Shown here piece by piece: positions 54,444-64,000 of a stretch of 64,000 nucleotides of DNA (within the stretch, counting starts at the first letter, position 1; each line of letters begins with the position of its first letter). Below the pieces are notes generated by a model. That model was not told where the DNA came from and did not search any database. It saw only the letters and a program-made list of their open reading frames with translations. Source of the DNA: Drechslera avenae (taxonomy: Eukaryota > Ascomycota > Dothideomycetes > Pleosporales > Pleosporaceae). The stretch spans positions 62,001 to 126,000 of the forward strand of contig JAXRVH010000059.1 in NCBI GenBank assembly GCA_034640345.1, in the 5' to 3' direction. A program made the position numbers and the translations under genes.

Positions 54444-56930
54444 ATGGCGGATTTGCAGCCCACCTGCGAGGACTACCATTCCGACGACAGCGACGGTCCC
54501 GTGTCTTTCCAGGGCCGCAGTTCGCCCAATGCCGCTAACGTCTCCACCAAGCGCTCGCATCCCTCGGACTTGGATAAAGAAAAGCCGCCCGCTCAGGAGA
54601 GGGCGCACCCAAACTGCGACCTTCGCTCCGACTCAGGGTACAGCAGCTACACCGCCGCCACTTCGAGCAGCACTAATTCGGCTCAAAGTGCTCCTCTGCA
54701 ATCCAGCCCATCTCACGTCGCTGCTCAGCCTACCGCTGCTCCCTCGCATCCCGCCGCACCGTCACCACCGCCGCCCGCCGCCCCAAAGACACGCCGCCCA
54801 GCCCAGTCCAACCCACGACAGACCGGCTCCAACACCACCACCACTCCGACCACTACTACTACTACTACTACCTCCTCGACCGGCAGCTCACGCCCTCGAG
54901 CATTGTCGCGCTCCGCCTCGCAGTCGACCAAGCCCACGGCCGAGAAGCGTAGGCCGACCATCACCCAAGAGCACCGCCCGGACCGCAAGGATCGCCGCGA
55001 CAGCAGACTCGAGGAGAGCAGCGCTCCCCCCCTTCGCCGTCGACCCACTGTGACCCGACCCGACTTGCTGCCCTCTCAATCGGCAAAGGAGGTCAACCGT
55101 CTGTCCGTCAACACGCAGGACACGCGCTCCCTGCGCTCTGATCCCGCCTACCCGTCGCCCCCCTCGCCCAACCAGGCACGCCACCAGACCCAATACTACA
55201 AGCAAGGCCAGGTGGTCGTCCAGCCCGCAGCCCGCCCTCGCAAAACATCCAACGCTCGCCCCATGAGTTACAGCGGTGAAGGCGGCCCCCAGTACTGGGT
55301 CGGTGCCTCCAACCCTTACCCCAGCCCGCCCCAGGAGCCGCACGGTCCTCCGCTCTCGCACTCGGCTTACCAGAACATGGGATATGGAATGCCGCCCATG
55401 GGCCCGCCTCCTCACGTCGCTGCCTACAATGGCTATCCCTTGCCATATGCATACGATGCTCAGGAAAGGCCAGGTATCACGTCCCGCCACTCCAACAACA
55501 TGGCACGCAATGGGCCCAAGCCTGTCATCACCCAAGTCCCTCGCGAACAGCAATACTCGGCGAGGCGTCACCAGGCCCAGAGTGCAAGTGCCACGCAGAC
55601 CAGGTTCCCCACGCCGCTGCAGATTGGAGTGGAGGCCTACCAAAGCGACAGTGCTAGCGAGTCCGAGTACACAGACGACGACTACTATGAGCCGGAGCCG
55701 ACGCCCAACGACCCGCGCTACGGCCGCGCAATCATGCCACCGCCTCCTGCTCACAAGCCCACAAAGTCCAAGAGCAAGAAGGAAAAATTCCAGCGGCCAC
55801 CCATGCGTCATGCCAACACCACCCAGGTGGCTGATGTAGATCGGTCTCGTCGCCAGTCCATTGTCGTTCAGGATGCTGGTCGACAGCGCACTGCCCACGT
55901 CGCTGACCGCCGAGCGTCTGTCAGCCGGCCTGCTCCGCTGCAGCGACAGATGCAGCCCGAGTATCCCGCACGTGGCGGTGCTCAGGTGGTTGTCAACAGG
56001 AGCGAGAAGAGCGAGCGGCGCAGGTCCGCCCAGGTTTACGACACAACCTACAACTACGAGGCCTATCGCGAGGAGAGAGAAAAGGCAGACCGCAAGGCTG
56101 CCAAAGAAGAAAAGGCCCGACTTCGCGAAGAAAAGGCAATGAAGAAGGCTGCCGAAGCCGCTTACGCCGCCCAGTACGAGGCTGAGCAGGAGCAGCGCAA
56201 ACGCTCAAATCGCAACTCGAGGGTTCTCTACGATGCTCCCGGAGCCTTTTACAGCGGCTCAGACGATGATGACGACGACGACCAAGATTCAGAGGGAGAA
56301 TTCATTCCCGAAGCTCCCGCCCCTCCTCCGGTTCGCACTCGCCGCGGAACAGATGCCGGCAAGGGCAAAGGACGTGTGGGTGAACACAAGACCAAGCGCA
56401 TCGAGAGTGCAGCCGAAGAGTACATCAGTGCTCAGCGCGGCACTCACAACCCACTAAATGACCACATCCACAACGCCGCCAAGAGGGCTTCCAGGGTTCC
56501 CTCCATGCCCTCTCATTCCGGTTCGTCTGGGAGCGAGAAGCACAGCCAATCCAACCGTACTGCCGTTGCAAACGCAAACAACGAGATTCGTCTCCGAGTC
56601 GATGCAAACGCTCCACTCAGTTTGCAGTTCAACGGCGACATGGAAGGTCGCACCCTCCGCATGATCCCAGCAGAGAATGGAATGGCCGACCTCGTCATCA
56701 GCGGCGGTCGTGGCGAGAGCCAGTATCACGGCAGCGACAGGGGAAGCAACTCGGGTGATAGGATGGCTTTGGTTCAACAAAACCCGCGGAGACTGGCAGA
56801 GGAATTGATCGAGACAAGCGGACGCAGCCACCGTAGGCGTGAGAGCCGAACAGTACGAGACCACGGTGATCGGGATGTAATCCAGCGACCTCTGCGTCGC
56901 CGGGCTCATACCACCACCTATGCCGCCTAA
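54444..56930 (+). CDS. Conserved, mostly disordered 828-residue protein of unknown function
   Basis: A single exon from an ATG in strong context (gtcaccATGgcg). The first roughly 530 residues are disordered: an acidic Asp/Ser start, Pro/Ala and Thr runs (a TTTTTTTT tract), Arg/Ser patches and Pro/Tyr-rich segments. Residues about 540-590 are a charged helix of alternating Lys/Glu/Arg/Ala (KADRKAAKEEKARLREEKA), possibly a coiled coil. An acidic DDDDDDD patch follows near 612. Near 713-760 lies the most structured-looking block, EIRLRVDANAPLSLQFNGDM then EGRTLRMIPAENGMADLVIS, which I believe is conserved among filamentous ascomycetes. The C-terminus is Arg-rich. No enzyme domain or signal peptide is visible. 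The unusually long upstream gap suggests complex regulation. Confidence 0.85.
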   Translation: MADLQPTCEDYHSDDSDGPVSFQGRSSPNAANVSTKRSHPSDLDKEKPPAQERAHPNCDLRSDSGYSSYTAATSSSTNSAQSAPLQSSPSHVAAQPTAAPSHPAAPSPPPPAAPKTRRPAQSNPRQTGSNTTTTPTTTTTTTTSSTGSSRPRALSRSASQSTKPTAEKRRPTITQEHRPDRKDRRDSRLEESSAPPLRRRPTVTRPDLLPSQSAKEVNRLSVNTQDTRSLRSDPAYPSPPSPNQARHQTQYYKQGQVVVQPAARPRKTSNARPMSYSGEGGPQYWVGASNPYPSPPQEPHGPPLSHSAYQNMGYGMPPMGPPPHVAAYNGYPLPYAYDAQERPGITSRHSNNMARNGPKPVITQVPREQQYSARRHQAQSASATQTRFPTPLQIGVEAYQSDSASESEYTDDDYYEPEPTPNDPRYGRAIMPPPPAHKPTKSKSKKEKFQRPPMRHANTTQVADVDRSRRQSIVVQDAGRQRTAHVADRRASVSRPAPLQRQMQPEYPARGGAQVVVNRSEKSERRRSAQVYDTTYNYEAYREEREKADRKAAKEEKARLREEKAMKKAAEAAYAAQYEAEQEQRKRSNRNSRVLYDAPGAFYSGSDDDDDDDQDSEGEFIPEAPAPPPVRTRRGTDAGKGKGRVGEHKTKRIESAAEEYISAQRGTHNPLNDHIHNAAKRASRVPSMPSHSGSSGSEKHSQSNRTAVANANNEIRLRVDANAPLSLQFNGDMEGRTLRMIPAENGMADLVISGGRGESQYHGSDRGSNSGDRMALVQQNPRRLAEELIETSGRSHRRRESRTVRDHGDRDVIQRPLRRRAHTTTYAA

Positions 56931-58626
56931 AGGCTTCTCCGAACCTCGGGCACCTACGCATACTACGGTGATGCATACGACCTCATGTTTACGTTTTTTT
57001 ATTCCTTGTTTGATCTGCGGTCCTTTTTATCTTCACCAAACACGCTGTTTTCTGCTTCAGTTCGTTATGAGCGGAAAATTCGGGCAAAAAGCTTCCGGCG
57101 GATTCCGTTAGCCTTTGTTGGCGGCATGATTTGCCCAAAAAAAGTTTGGCTCGGTTTTATCCTTCTTGCAATCTTGGTTCGATTTCCCACACTCGCATTT
57201 CGTGTTCCATGTTTGCTGCGTTCCTCGCGACAGTGCAGGTCACATTGTTATTGTTTGCTAGATTGGAACGCTCACGCACACCAAACGCTCAATGCGTGTA
57301 GGGCAATTGCGCCACTTGGACATCGGACCCAAATTGTACATTCTCCTTGGCCCCCCTTCCTCCTCTCCCCCCTCCCCCTCCCTTTCTTCGCGCCGCTTTG
57401 GCGTGCCCGCTTCTTTTCCCAAACATCTTCATGCCTCTTTACTCTGCACTATACCTGCTCCTCGCGGAGGCATTTCGGACTTTTTTTGTTGTTGGTTGGT
57501 GGATGTAATACCCTTATTGTCGATTGTTGGCTGGATCTACGTGGCAGATGATGGTTCTCGTTTCATGTTTTGCTTTTTTGCGCCTTTGCCGTTTCCTTTT
57601 GCTTTTCCGCGAAAAAGTAAAGCGCGGGCTTGATGTGTTGGCAAAAAAAGCTACGAAGCTTATGACGATGGAAGTATGTATGGATTCACGAACTACGCAG
57701 CGTTATGTACCCGTTTTCCTTTGACATGTAGCTAGCTTGACAAGGGAGAAGTTGAGGATAAGTGGAACTTGGATGAGAGATGATGTTTGCAGCTAGTCTG
57801 CTTGCGGTCGTCAGAAGCACGAATTCCATCACTTGTTTAACCTCGTCAAAAAAAGGACATCTTTTGCTGATCCCTTGTGATGGAATCACGTTGGCCCGCT
57901 GCCTTTTTGCTTTTTCTGCTGAAGCTTAAACTTGACCCATGCAGTTCCCGCATAAGTCTCTGTTTCACCGGCCGCCGCTGCAAGTGCACACATGTGCAAG
58001 CTTACAAACGGCACTTGTGTACAACTCTGGGGGATTAGTTTTGTTCTTTCTTTTTATTTTCTTTCTCTATTTTCCTTTTTTCCTCAACTCCGAACCCTTG
58101 GCAAGTCACCCACAAAATGCCCCACCCTTGGCTCTATTTTTTCTTTTCCTGTAAACTACCACTAAACTTGTCACCGCGTGGGGTAAATGGCAGGACTTGC
58201 AAGAAAGCAGCCAGGTTGTCTATGCATTCATATATGGTGTCTAGTTGGGGTTATTTTGTTGATAGGAGCACAAATGGAATCGAAGACAGTTATAGCTGGA
58301 TTTTGCCAAAGTGCAGAAAAGACAAGTTTGGAATCATTTTACGACGAGTTGAAATTCCAAATAACGAGATTAATTACAATGGAATTTTATATTAAACGGC
58401 GGGTGTAGTACCCGGTTTACAAATGTGTTCTTTTTCTTTTTCTTCATTTTTGGAACGGTAATTAATCCATCTATTCATGCTTTTTCTTAAAAAAAAAAAC
58501 AAGAAAACAACTTTGGCTTTGTAGGGAGCGAGACAAATTGATAGAATCTCAATGCTTCATCTTTTCTTGCGTAATCTTTTTCCGGTTTCTTGGGATAGAG
58601 TCCAATGTCGCAGTGTAAACCCCCTT
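56931..58626. other. Intergenic between convergent genes
   Basis: About 1.7 kb, T-rich on the plus strand (3' flank of the 828-aa protein gene) with A/T runs. The 188-codon frame at 56985-57551 is rich in Phe, Leu, Cys and Pro, as expected from T/C-rich sequence, and is not called. Confidence 0.6.
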
Positions 58627-60595
58627 CTACTCCGCCTTTCTCCTTTCCAACCACCCGGGCATCCTTATATGCCTCGCCACCACGCAGACAAAGAACAAGA
58701 TGCAAATCGTGGGTAGCATCCACGCACTCTCCATGTACACCTTTTGCTCTTTTTTGTTCGTGCTGACGAGACAAATGAGGCAGATTGTGAAGCCAGTGAC
58801 AAGCAAGACAAGGAGACGGAGGTACTCGCGGACATGGCGTTTTTCCTGCTGGAGGGAGAGGAAAGCAATGCAAGCCATAAAGGTAAGGGCGAGACCAGCC
58901 TAGAAGAAAAAAAAGGGGGGAACAAGCGTTAGCCATGGTTGTCGCCATGTGTTTGGAATAAAAAGGCAAAGGGGAAGAAAGAAGACTTACCGAGAGAAAG
59001 ACATAATCAAACACCAATTCAAACCTCTTCTCATACTTTTCCAGCAACCCAGGCTTGTCAAACGCCGCCACTGCTTTCTCCGCACTATACCCCCCAGCCT
59101 CACCATCCTTGGGCACCGACACCCCGAGACTGTCAAACATGGTCTGAATCGCCACTCCCTCGGCCGCATTCAGACTTGCCTGTACCAGGTCGACTCCACT
59201 CATGTTGCCCTTGTCCCGCAGTAGGCCGTCATAGCCCTGGGCCAGCGACACCAGACTTGCATTCCAAATGCCAAGTGCCTTGCTGGCGTCGACGCCCTTG
59301 GGAACCGTGTTCCACATAAAGGCATCCATGTTCGCGCGCAGCTCATCGGCCAGCTGAGTGCCATTGGTGTATGCAAGCGCGGCAGAAGCAGACTCCAGGG
59401 TGCGGAAGCGCGTGTCCAGCCGACTCATGCGTAGCAGAGCCACAACCCACATGATCAAGTAGGACACGCCCTGCAGGACGAGGACGAGCATGATGTGAAG
59501 GAAAAAGTGCAGAGAAGCCCAGATTTGCTGCTTGATGGTGCCAAAGTGGTCGTCGTGCATGCGGTCAAAGTAGAGCATGTAGAGCAGGTAAATGATGACG
59601 ACGGCAGCCACAATCTGACCCGTCACCTGACTGTCAAACTGACTCCCTATCTTGACCAGCTTGGACATGGCCTTGCAAATCACAATGATGCCCTCGCCTA
59701 GGATAATCAGCGTCAGCAGGCTCATGCGCTGCTGGATGTGCGTGCCCTTGAAGGAGATGACGCGCCAGTAGCAACTTATGCCTACCGTCACTACAATCTC
59801 CGCAATGCTGATGACGTACCACGCCACGTGGATCTGGGTGTGCAAGGGCCTGCAGGAGGAGAGCAGAGCGTCCGGGCACCTGGTCTCGCTGGGCAGCGCC
59901 GCAGTGATGCTGCCGTATAGCACCGCTGCGAAAGTCGTGCTCGCAATCACCAGGCTCAACGGCACAATCGTGGACCGGTGTCTGCGCACAAAGTACAGCG
60001 TAACGCTGTACTGGGCGGCGAGCACGAGCCGGCTCACCATCAGGATGAAGGAGAGCACCGCGTATTTCTGCAGCGAGTACGACGACGCCTTGCCCGGCTC
60101 CCAGGCTGGACCCACGACGGCGAAGCCGACCATGACGCCAAAGTGGAGCGCTTTGGCGCACCGCTCGAAGATGCAGTCGGCCGTGAAGCGGACGTCGTAG
60201 AGCGAGTTGGAGTACCAGGTTAGCCAGAGCAGGGCGAAGAAGCCAATGTAAGCGCGGAGAGAGGCCGAGTCGTTGATCTCCTTGAGCGACGTGAAGGTAG
60301 TCAGGTTGGCGACGAAGAAGAGGTCGAAGAAGAGTTCTTGAGTTGTGGCTTCGGCGTGGCGTTGGAAGGCGGGCACGTCGCGCAGTTCCTGGGCGCAGAC
60401 TTCGACTTCGGTGGGCAGGCCGGCTTCGGTGTCACGGTTCAAGTCCGTCTCTTCTCTAGGCTTGCTGCTGCTGCTGCGGGATATGAGTGAAGGACGATCT
60501 TCACTTTCGAGGTGCTCGTCGTTGGCGAGGGGAGAGGCGAAGAAGGTCAGTGGCTTCTTCTCGTGCGCGTGATGGTGGTACTTGGAGTGGGTCAT
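58627..60595 (-). CDS. LtrA-like multi-pass membrane protein
   Basis: Two exons (60595-58991 and 58899-58627) with a 91-bp phase-0 intron encode 625 residues. The intron is verified by the switch from DYVFLS to AGLALTFMACIAFLSL; the first frame read on would enter T/C-rich non-coding sequence. The start at 60595 is used because the frame upstream reaches only a TTG. After a polar N-terminus comes the family signature ATTQELFFDLFFVANLTTF (low temperature requirement A family: E-L-FFDL-FV), then TWYSNSLYDVRFTADCI and a series of about ten hydrophobic helices, including LTLIILGEGIIVI. The function of fungal LtrA-like proteins is not established; the name comes from a bacterial cold-growth gene. 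Expected in a cell membrane. Confidence 0.88.
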
Positions 60596-61193
60596 CTTGT
60601 CTACTCGGATTGGAAGAAACTCAATTTGTTCGTTGGAATAAGGGGATGAATATATGGGCGATGTATGTAGAGCGAGTGTACTTGATGTGGACAGCAAGAA
60701 GTGATTATTGCTGGGTCTTATATATACCCAGGCTTGGGGTGTCTCTGATTGTCGGATTGCACCATCGTATCAACAGACCAACAGCAAACATACCGACGGG
60801 AAGTAAATCAATGTCAAGATCTCAATGTATCATGGTATGTTTGAGAGAGGAATGCTAAAGAGTTACAACGATCAAACGCAGTTCGCTCGTGGCTCGCGAT
60901 TCGGGGCGAGGACGCCGAATCAGTGAGCGGTACTGCCATTGACAAGGTGCGAGTCCAGCACGGGACCCGCATCTTCCTTGTCGTAGGAAATTCAATAAAG
61001 TATATGTGTGAAGAATGTACAAGTCGGAAGTAGGCACCAGAGACTCGGCTCCTCGGAATCACAGACTTTGTTCACTGGTGGAGTATGGCCTCCACTCTTC
61101 TTTTGACAAACACGCTAGAGCACATGAACATGACTTGGATCATAAAAATAGGATTAAGTTGATTGGTGCCCCTACGCAAAGTGCATGTCGCGA
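60596..61193. other. Intergenic: LtrA-like promoter and GH43 3' flank
   Basis: About 600 bp without a gene. It contains the TATA-like element of the LtrA-like gene. Confidence 0.6.
60717..60726 (-). promoter_or_regulatory. TATA-like box of the LtrA-like gene
   Basis: TATATATAAG on the minus strand, about 122 bp upstream of the ATG at 60595. Confidence 0.4.
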
Positions 61194-62846
61194 CTACAAA
61201 GACTGCAAGTCAAAGCTCTTCACCAACACACTACCGCCCAGTGACTGAGTCGCAAAGTTGAATACACCGAATCGGTATCCGGTGAAGAACTGCCAGGTGT
61301 TTGACATGCCGAAAGACGGGCCAAGCTGCTTGAAGTTGGTTCCATCGGTGCTGTACCAAAAGGTGCTCTGCCTCGCCGTGTTGGTACCAAACGCTGGCGT
61401 AATGTCCGACTGAATGCGCAGATACAGATCCGTCGTGCTGGCTGGGATGGAAGATCCTGTAGCAGCGACAGAGCCGGTAGACTTTGTGGACCAATCGGTG
61501 TTCATGGCGATGCCATTAACCATGACGAGGTTCGTGGTGGACGAGTCTTTGTGGATACCAATGTACGCCGCAGTGTCTCGGAAGAGCACGGCACCCGCGC
61601 GATCACCGCTCTTCATCTTGCTAATGTCGATGCGGAAGGTTCCCGAAGACTTGGGTCCCAGGATACGGTGTGTGAGCGTGTTGCGCGCCTGGTAGATGTC
61701 CTGTGTAACGGTTGCCGTTTGTAAGTTCACACCGCCACCACTTGCTAGGCTCCATTTGGTGTTGTCGGGGTTATGGTTCCATTCCCACGCGGCGCTCAAT
61801 GATGATCCGGTGAACTTGTCAATGCCTGTTGGTGGCGGCACAGTCTTGGACGTTGTGACTGGCATAGGGTACGACTTTCCCCACGCACCGTTCACCTTGA
61901 CGACCTGTGGCCATCCATCGCTCGTCCAAGTCAAAGGCGCAACGACAGGAATACGGCCACCGGGGTAGGAGTCCATGAAAGCAACATAGTACCAGTTACC
62001 GTCCTTGGTGTCGACTACACCACCTTGATGACTGAAACCAGCACTGGAAAGAGGTCCACTGATACTGTCGACCAAGACCTGGGCCGTGTATGGACCCCAC
62101 ACGCTCGACGACTTCAACACGTACTCGGCGTTTGCTGGGTGCGTGCAGAATATGTAGTACATGCCTTTGATCTTGTACATGCGAGAACCCTCGAGAACGA
62201 GCTTGTTGGCGTCCTGGTAGACCTGCTGGCTCTTGACCTCCGCCGTGCCGGCGGCGTTCAATTGGGAAACCATGATCTGGGTGTTGCCGTACACCACGTA
62301 CATGGTGTCATCATCATCAATAAAGATGCCGTTGTCATAATAGCACTTGGGGATGCTGCCTGCAGACTGCCAGTTCCAGGCCGAAACTTCGCCATTGTTG
62401 GCACCTGCCTTGGATCCAGCGGAGGTCCAGATGTATGTCTGGCCAGTCGATTGGACACATCCCATCCAGTAAAACTTGTCGTTGGACACCCGGTATCTGA
62501 GTGAGCTGGCCCAGATGCCTTTGACGTAAGAACGGTCCGCTGCGCTGTCGAGGTTGTATTTCGCACTAAAGTTCAGGGTGGGCACGCTGTGAGACACTGG
62601 AGTCCAGTTGACAAGGTCGTACGACTTGAGGACCGGGGCGCCTGGTGAAAAGGCAAAGGTCGAGGAGGAGTAGTAGAACACATCGCCGATGCGGAAGACA
62701 TCAAGATCGGGATAGTCCTCCCACAGGACTGGGTTGTTGAATGTCCCAGCCCGAGTGGTGAGCGAGTGCTTGCCGTCCAGTGGGCTGCCAAAGGCCATGC
62801 TTGGCAGCAGGCCGACGAGCGCAAGAGCGGCTGTTGTGATGCGCAT
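61194..62846 (-). CDS. Secreted glycoside hydrolase family 43 (beta-xylosidase / arabinofuranosidase type)
   Basis: A single exon of 550 residues from the ATG at 62846 (context ccaccATGcgc); an in-frame ATG 12 codons upstream would give a less direct signal peptide. MRITTAALALVGLLPSMAFG is the signal peptide. The five-bladed GH43 domain starts at NNPVLWEDYPDLDVFRIGD with the probable catalytic base Asp47. YYDNGIFIDDDD gives the pKa-tuning Asp171, and KLVLEGSRMYKIKG gives the acid Glu219. Blades end with SHQGGVVDTKDGNWYYVAF. From about residue 350 a second beta-sandwich (WEWNHNPDNTKWSL onward, ending FDLQSL) matches the C-terminal concanavalin-like module of GH43 beta-xylosidases. It should remove xylose or arabinose from plant hemicellulose outside the cell. 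Which sugar cannot be decided from sequence. Confidence 0.92.
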   Translation of the reverse strand: MRITTAALALVGLLPSMAFGSPLDGKHSLTTRAGTFNNPVLWEDYPDLDVFRIGDVFYYSSSTFAFSPGAPVLKSYDLVNWTPVSHSVPTLNFSAKYNLDSAADRSYVKGIWASSLRYRVSNDKFYWMGCVQSTGQTYIWTSAGSKAGANNGEVSAWNWQSAGSIPKCYYDNGIFIDDDDTMYVVYGNTQIMVSQLNAAGTAEVKSQQVYQDANKLVLEGSRMYKIKGMYYIFCTHPANAEYVLKSSSVWGPYTAQVLVDSISGPLSSAGFSHQGGVVDTKDGNWYYVAFMDSYPGGRIPVVAPLTWTSDGWPQVVKVNGAWGKSYPMPVTTSKTVPPPTGIDKFTGSSLSAAWEWNHNPDNTKWSLASGGGVNLQTATVTQDIYQARNTLTHRILGPKSSGTFRIDISKMKSGDRAGAVLFRDTAAYIGIHKDSSTTNLVMVNGIAMNTDWSTKSTGSVAATGSSIPASTTDLYLRIQSDITPAFGTNTARQSTFWYSTDGTNFKQLGPSFGMSNTWQFFTGYRFGVFNFATQSLGGSVLVKSFDLQSL

Positions 62847-63982
62847 GGTGGCGGATGAAGCGATTGCAGATGGTCGGTTCATGTGGACTCATGAATCCGG
62901 GGTAGTAGTCCCAGCTTTATGTATGCGAGAGCCCAGGTCAGTGGTAGCGATGTCATTCGCCGGCTCATCTGGCCTACTATAGTAGACCTTCCGATTACTC
63001 CACATAGCGCTCGTCATGAGAGCACTACTATACGATCCGTTTCGAAATGAAGTAAAAACCCGGGGTAGTCGCCGCTCCAGAAATGGGTTTGTCGGACCGG
63101 ACTGCCACAGCTGTCCGTCATTGGTGCAGCTCGGCCTGAATTTCTCCGACTACGGTATTGCGCGTGAGATCGACATGGCCAGTGCCGGTGGCTAAGCCCA
63201 GATTCCAATCAGCCCTGACTTCTTCCGGCTGTGAGAAGGGTGTTGTTGTCGAGGCTCTCGAGTGAGGGAGTTTGAGATTCATTATGGGCACTGATGGGAG
63301 GGGCAGGCTTGATCGAGGGTGGCGGTAGTTGGTCCAAGCTTTGGCCGAGCGCGACCCGCTTTCCGTCCGAAATGCTTAATTTCGTTCATTCATGCCCATG
63401 AAACAGCGTGATTTGCTTGTTTGGATGTATTTCTGCTCCAACGGTGTGCTTGTGACAATGTCTCGACTTTTTTCCATGCTGGGGGAGCAATCAATGGCTG
63501 ATAGCTCGCTACTCAAGACACGTGCAGACACTGTACAGTCGGACACTTTACCAACGCGAATGTCTTGTGCCAGATTTTGGAACAAGTAGGCTTTGCATAT
63601 CTAGATGGAGGTTGACCATGACCATCAGCATATACCCTCCAACGATTCCATGCCGAGTTGTAGGTACCGGCAGTTGCAATGTCGAACGCCAAGGCGAGAC
63701 ACACTCGTCACTCATGTCAGGATCGGAAGAGAAGCACGTAAGCAACAGCTGAGAGGGGGTTTCAGAAGCTTTGTTCGACCTTTGTTGTTGAACCGTAAGC
63801 ACAGCTTCAAGCATCTCTCGGAGTAAGCGCAGCATAACAAGACCACAATTCAAAGCCAGTCAAGGAACCTCTCCACTGGGTATGACAGGACGACCAACCA
63901 ACAACCAACTCTTCTGCGGGAACAAACAATTCACATGTAAGCAATTTCAAAAAAAAAAAGACCAAACGTCGAGCTGAGCACC
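62847..63982. other. Intergenic, no gene seen
   Basis: About 1.1 kb, holding the GH43 promoter on the left. Frames at 63392-63853 on both strands overlap and are not supported. Confidence 0.6.
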
Positions 63983-64000
63983 ATGGCGAGGAATATCTCC
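63983..64000 (+). CDS. Possible start of a gene cut by the right window edge
   Basis: An ATG in strong fungal context (gagcaccATGgcg) follows an A-rich leader, with six codons (MARNIS) before the window ends. Nothing can be said of the product. Confidence 0.25.

Noticed and set aside
54888..55898. A 336-codon antisense frame within the 828-aa protein gene
   Set aside because: It is the shadow of a codon-biased real gene, and its Arg/Val/Gly/Leu composition is that expected from the reverse complement of Pro/Ala/Ser/Arg codons.
57000..57560. A 188-codon Phe/Leu/Cys-rich frame after the 828-aa gene
   Set aside because: It arises from T/C-rich 3' flank sequence and has no domain, so it is not a credible membrane protein.

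Overview
The window looks like nuclear DNA of a filamentous ascomycete. Genes are compact, with 0 to 4 introns that are mostly 48 to 75 bp, have GT..AG ends, and often carry a CTRAC-like branch site. The gene set includes CFEM proteins, a HET-domain protein, a fungal rhodopsin-domain protein, a GMC oxidoreductase, a berberine-bridge-type oxidase, Nab2 and Hem14. The general character suggests a Dothideomycete, perhaps Pleosporales. That placement is inference from gene style, not from a marker gene. I saw no rRNA, tRNA, CRISPR array or intact transposon.

Layout. 0-10 kb: a probable truncated gene end at the left edge; a divergent pair encoding the two halves of a Tm-1-like module (TIM barrel at 1708-2622, UPF0261 at 2863-4119); a secreted acetoacetate-decarboxylase-like protein (4262-5254); a secreted GMC oxidoreductase (6251-8152); and a tiny secreted 8-cysteine protein (9857-10202). 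10-25 kb: a HeLo-like/pseudokinase protein (10840-12607), protoporphyrinogen oxidase HEM14 (12950-14826), the poly(A)-binding CCCH protein NAB2 (15287-17014), a rhodopsin-domain membrane protein (17937-19277), a secreted FAD oxidase (20819-22551) and an SR-type splicing factor (23164-24165).

25-45 kb: a CYSTM-like protein (25661-26126), then three consecutive same-strand CFEM-type genes (27184-32183), one secreted and two with a transmembrane segment and cytoplasmic tail. Next comes a secreted precursor with three copies of a cysteine-bracketed peptide, in the style of an alpha-pheromone or Kex2-processed repeat precursor (35157-35533). Its stop codon is made by splicing. A 718-aa HET protein (38337-40493) and an amino-acid permease (43058-45079) follow.

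45-64 kb: an F-box-like protein (47335-48096); a 6.3-kb gene-poor stretch with a perfect CTT microsatellite of about 169 bp; an 828-aa disordered conserved protein (54444-56930); an LtrA-like membrane protein (58627-60595); a secreted GH43 glycosidase (61194-62846); and a possible gene start at the right edge.

There is no clear biosynthetic cluster. Two themes recur. One is secretion and surface biology: CFEM genes, small cysteine-rich secreted proteins, GH43 and secreted oxidases. The other is self/non-self recognition and regulated cell death: HET and HeLo-pseudokinase. The repeat-peptide precursor and the CFEM triplet are the most interesting loci.
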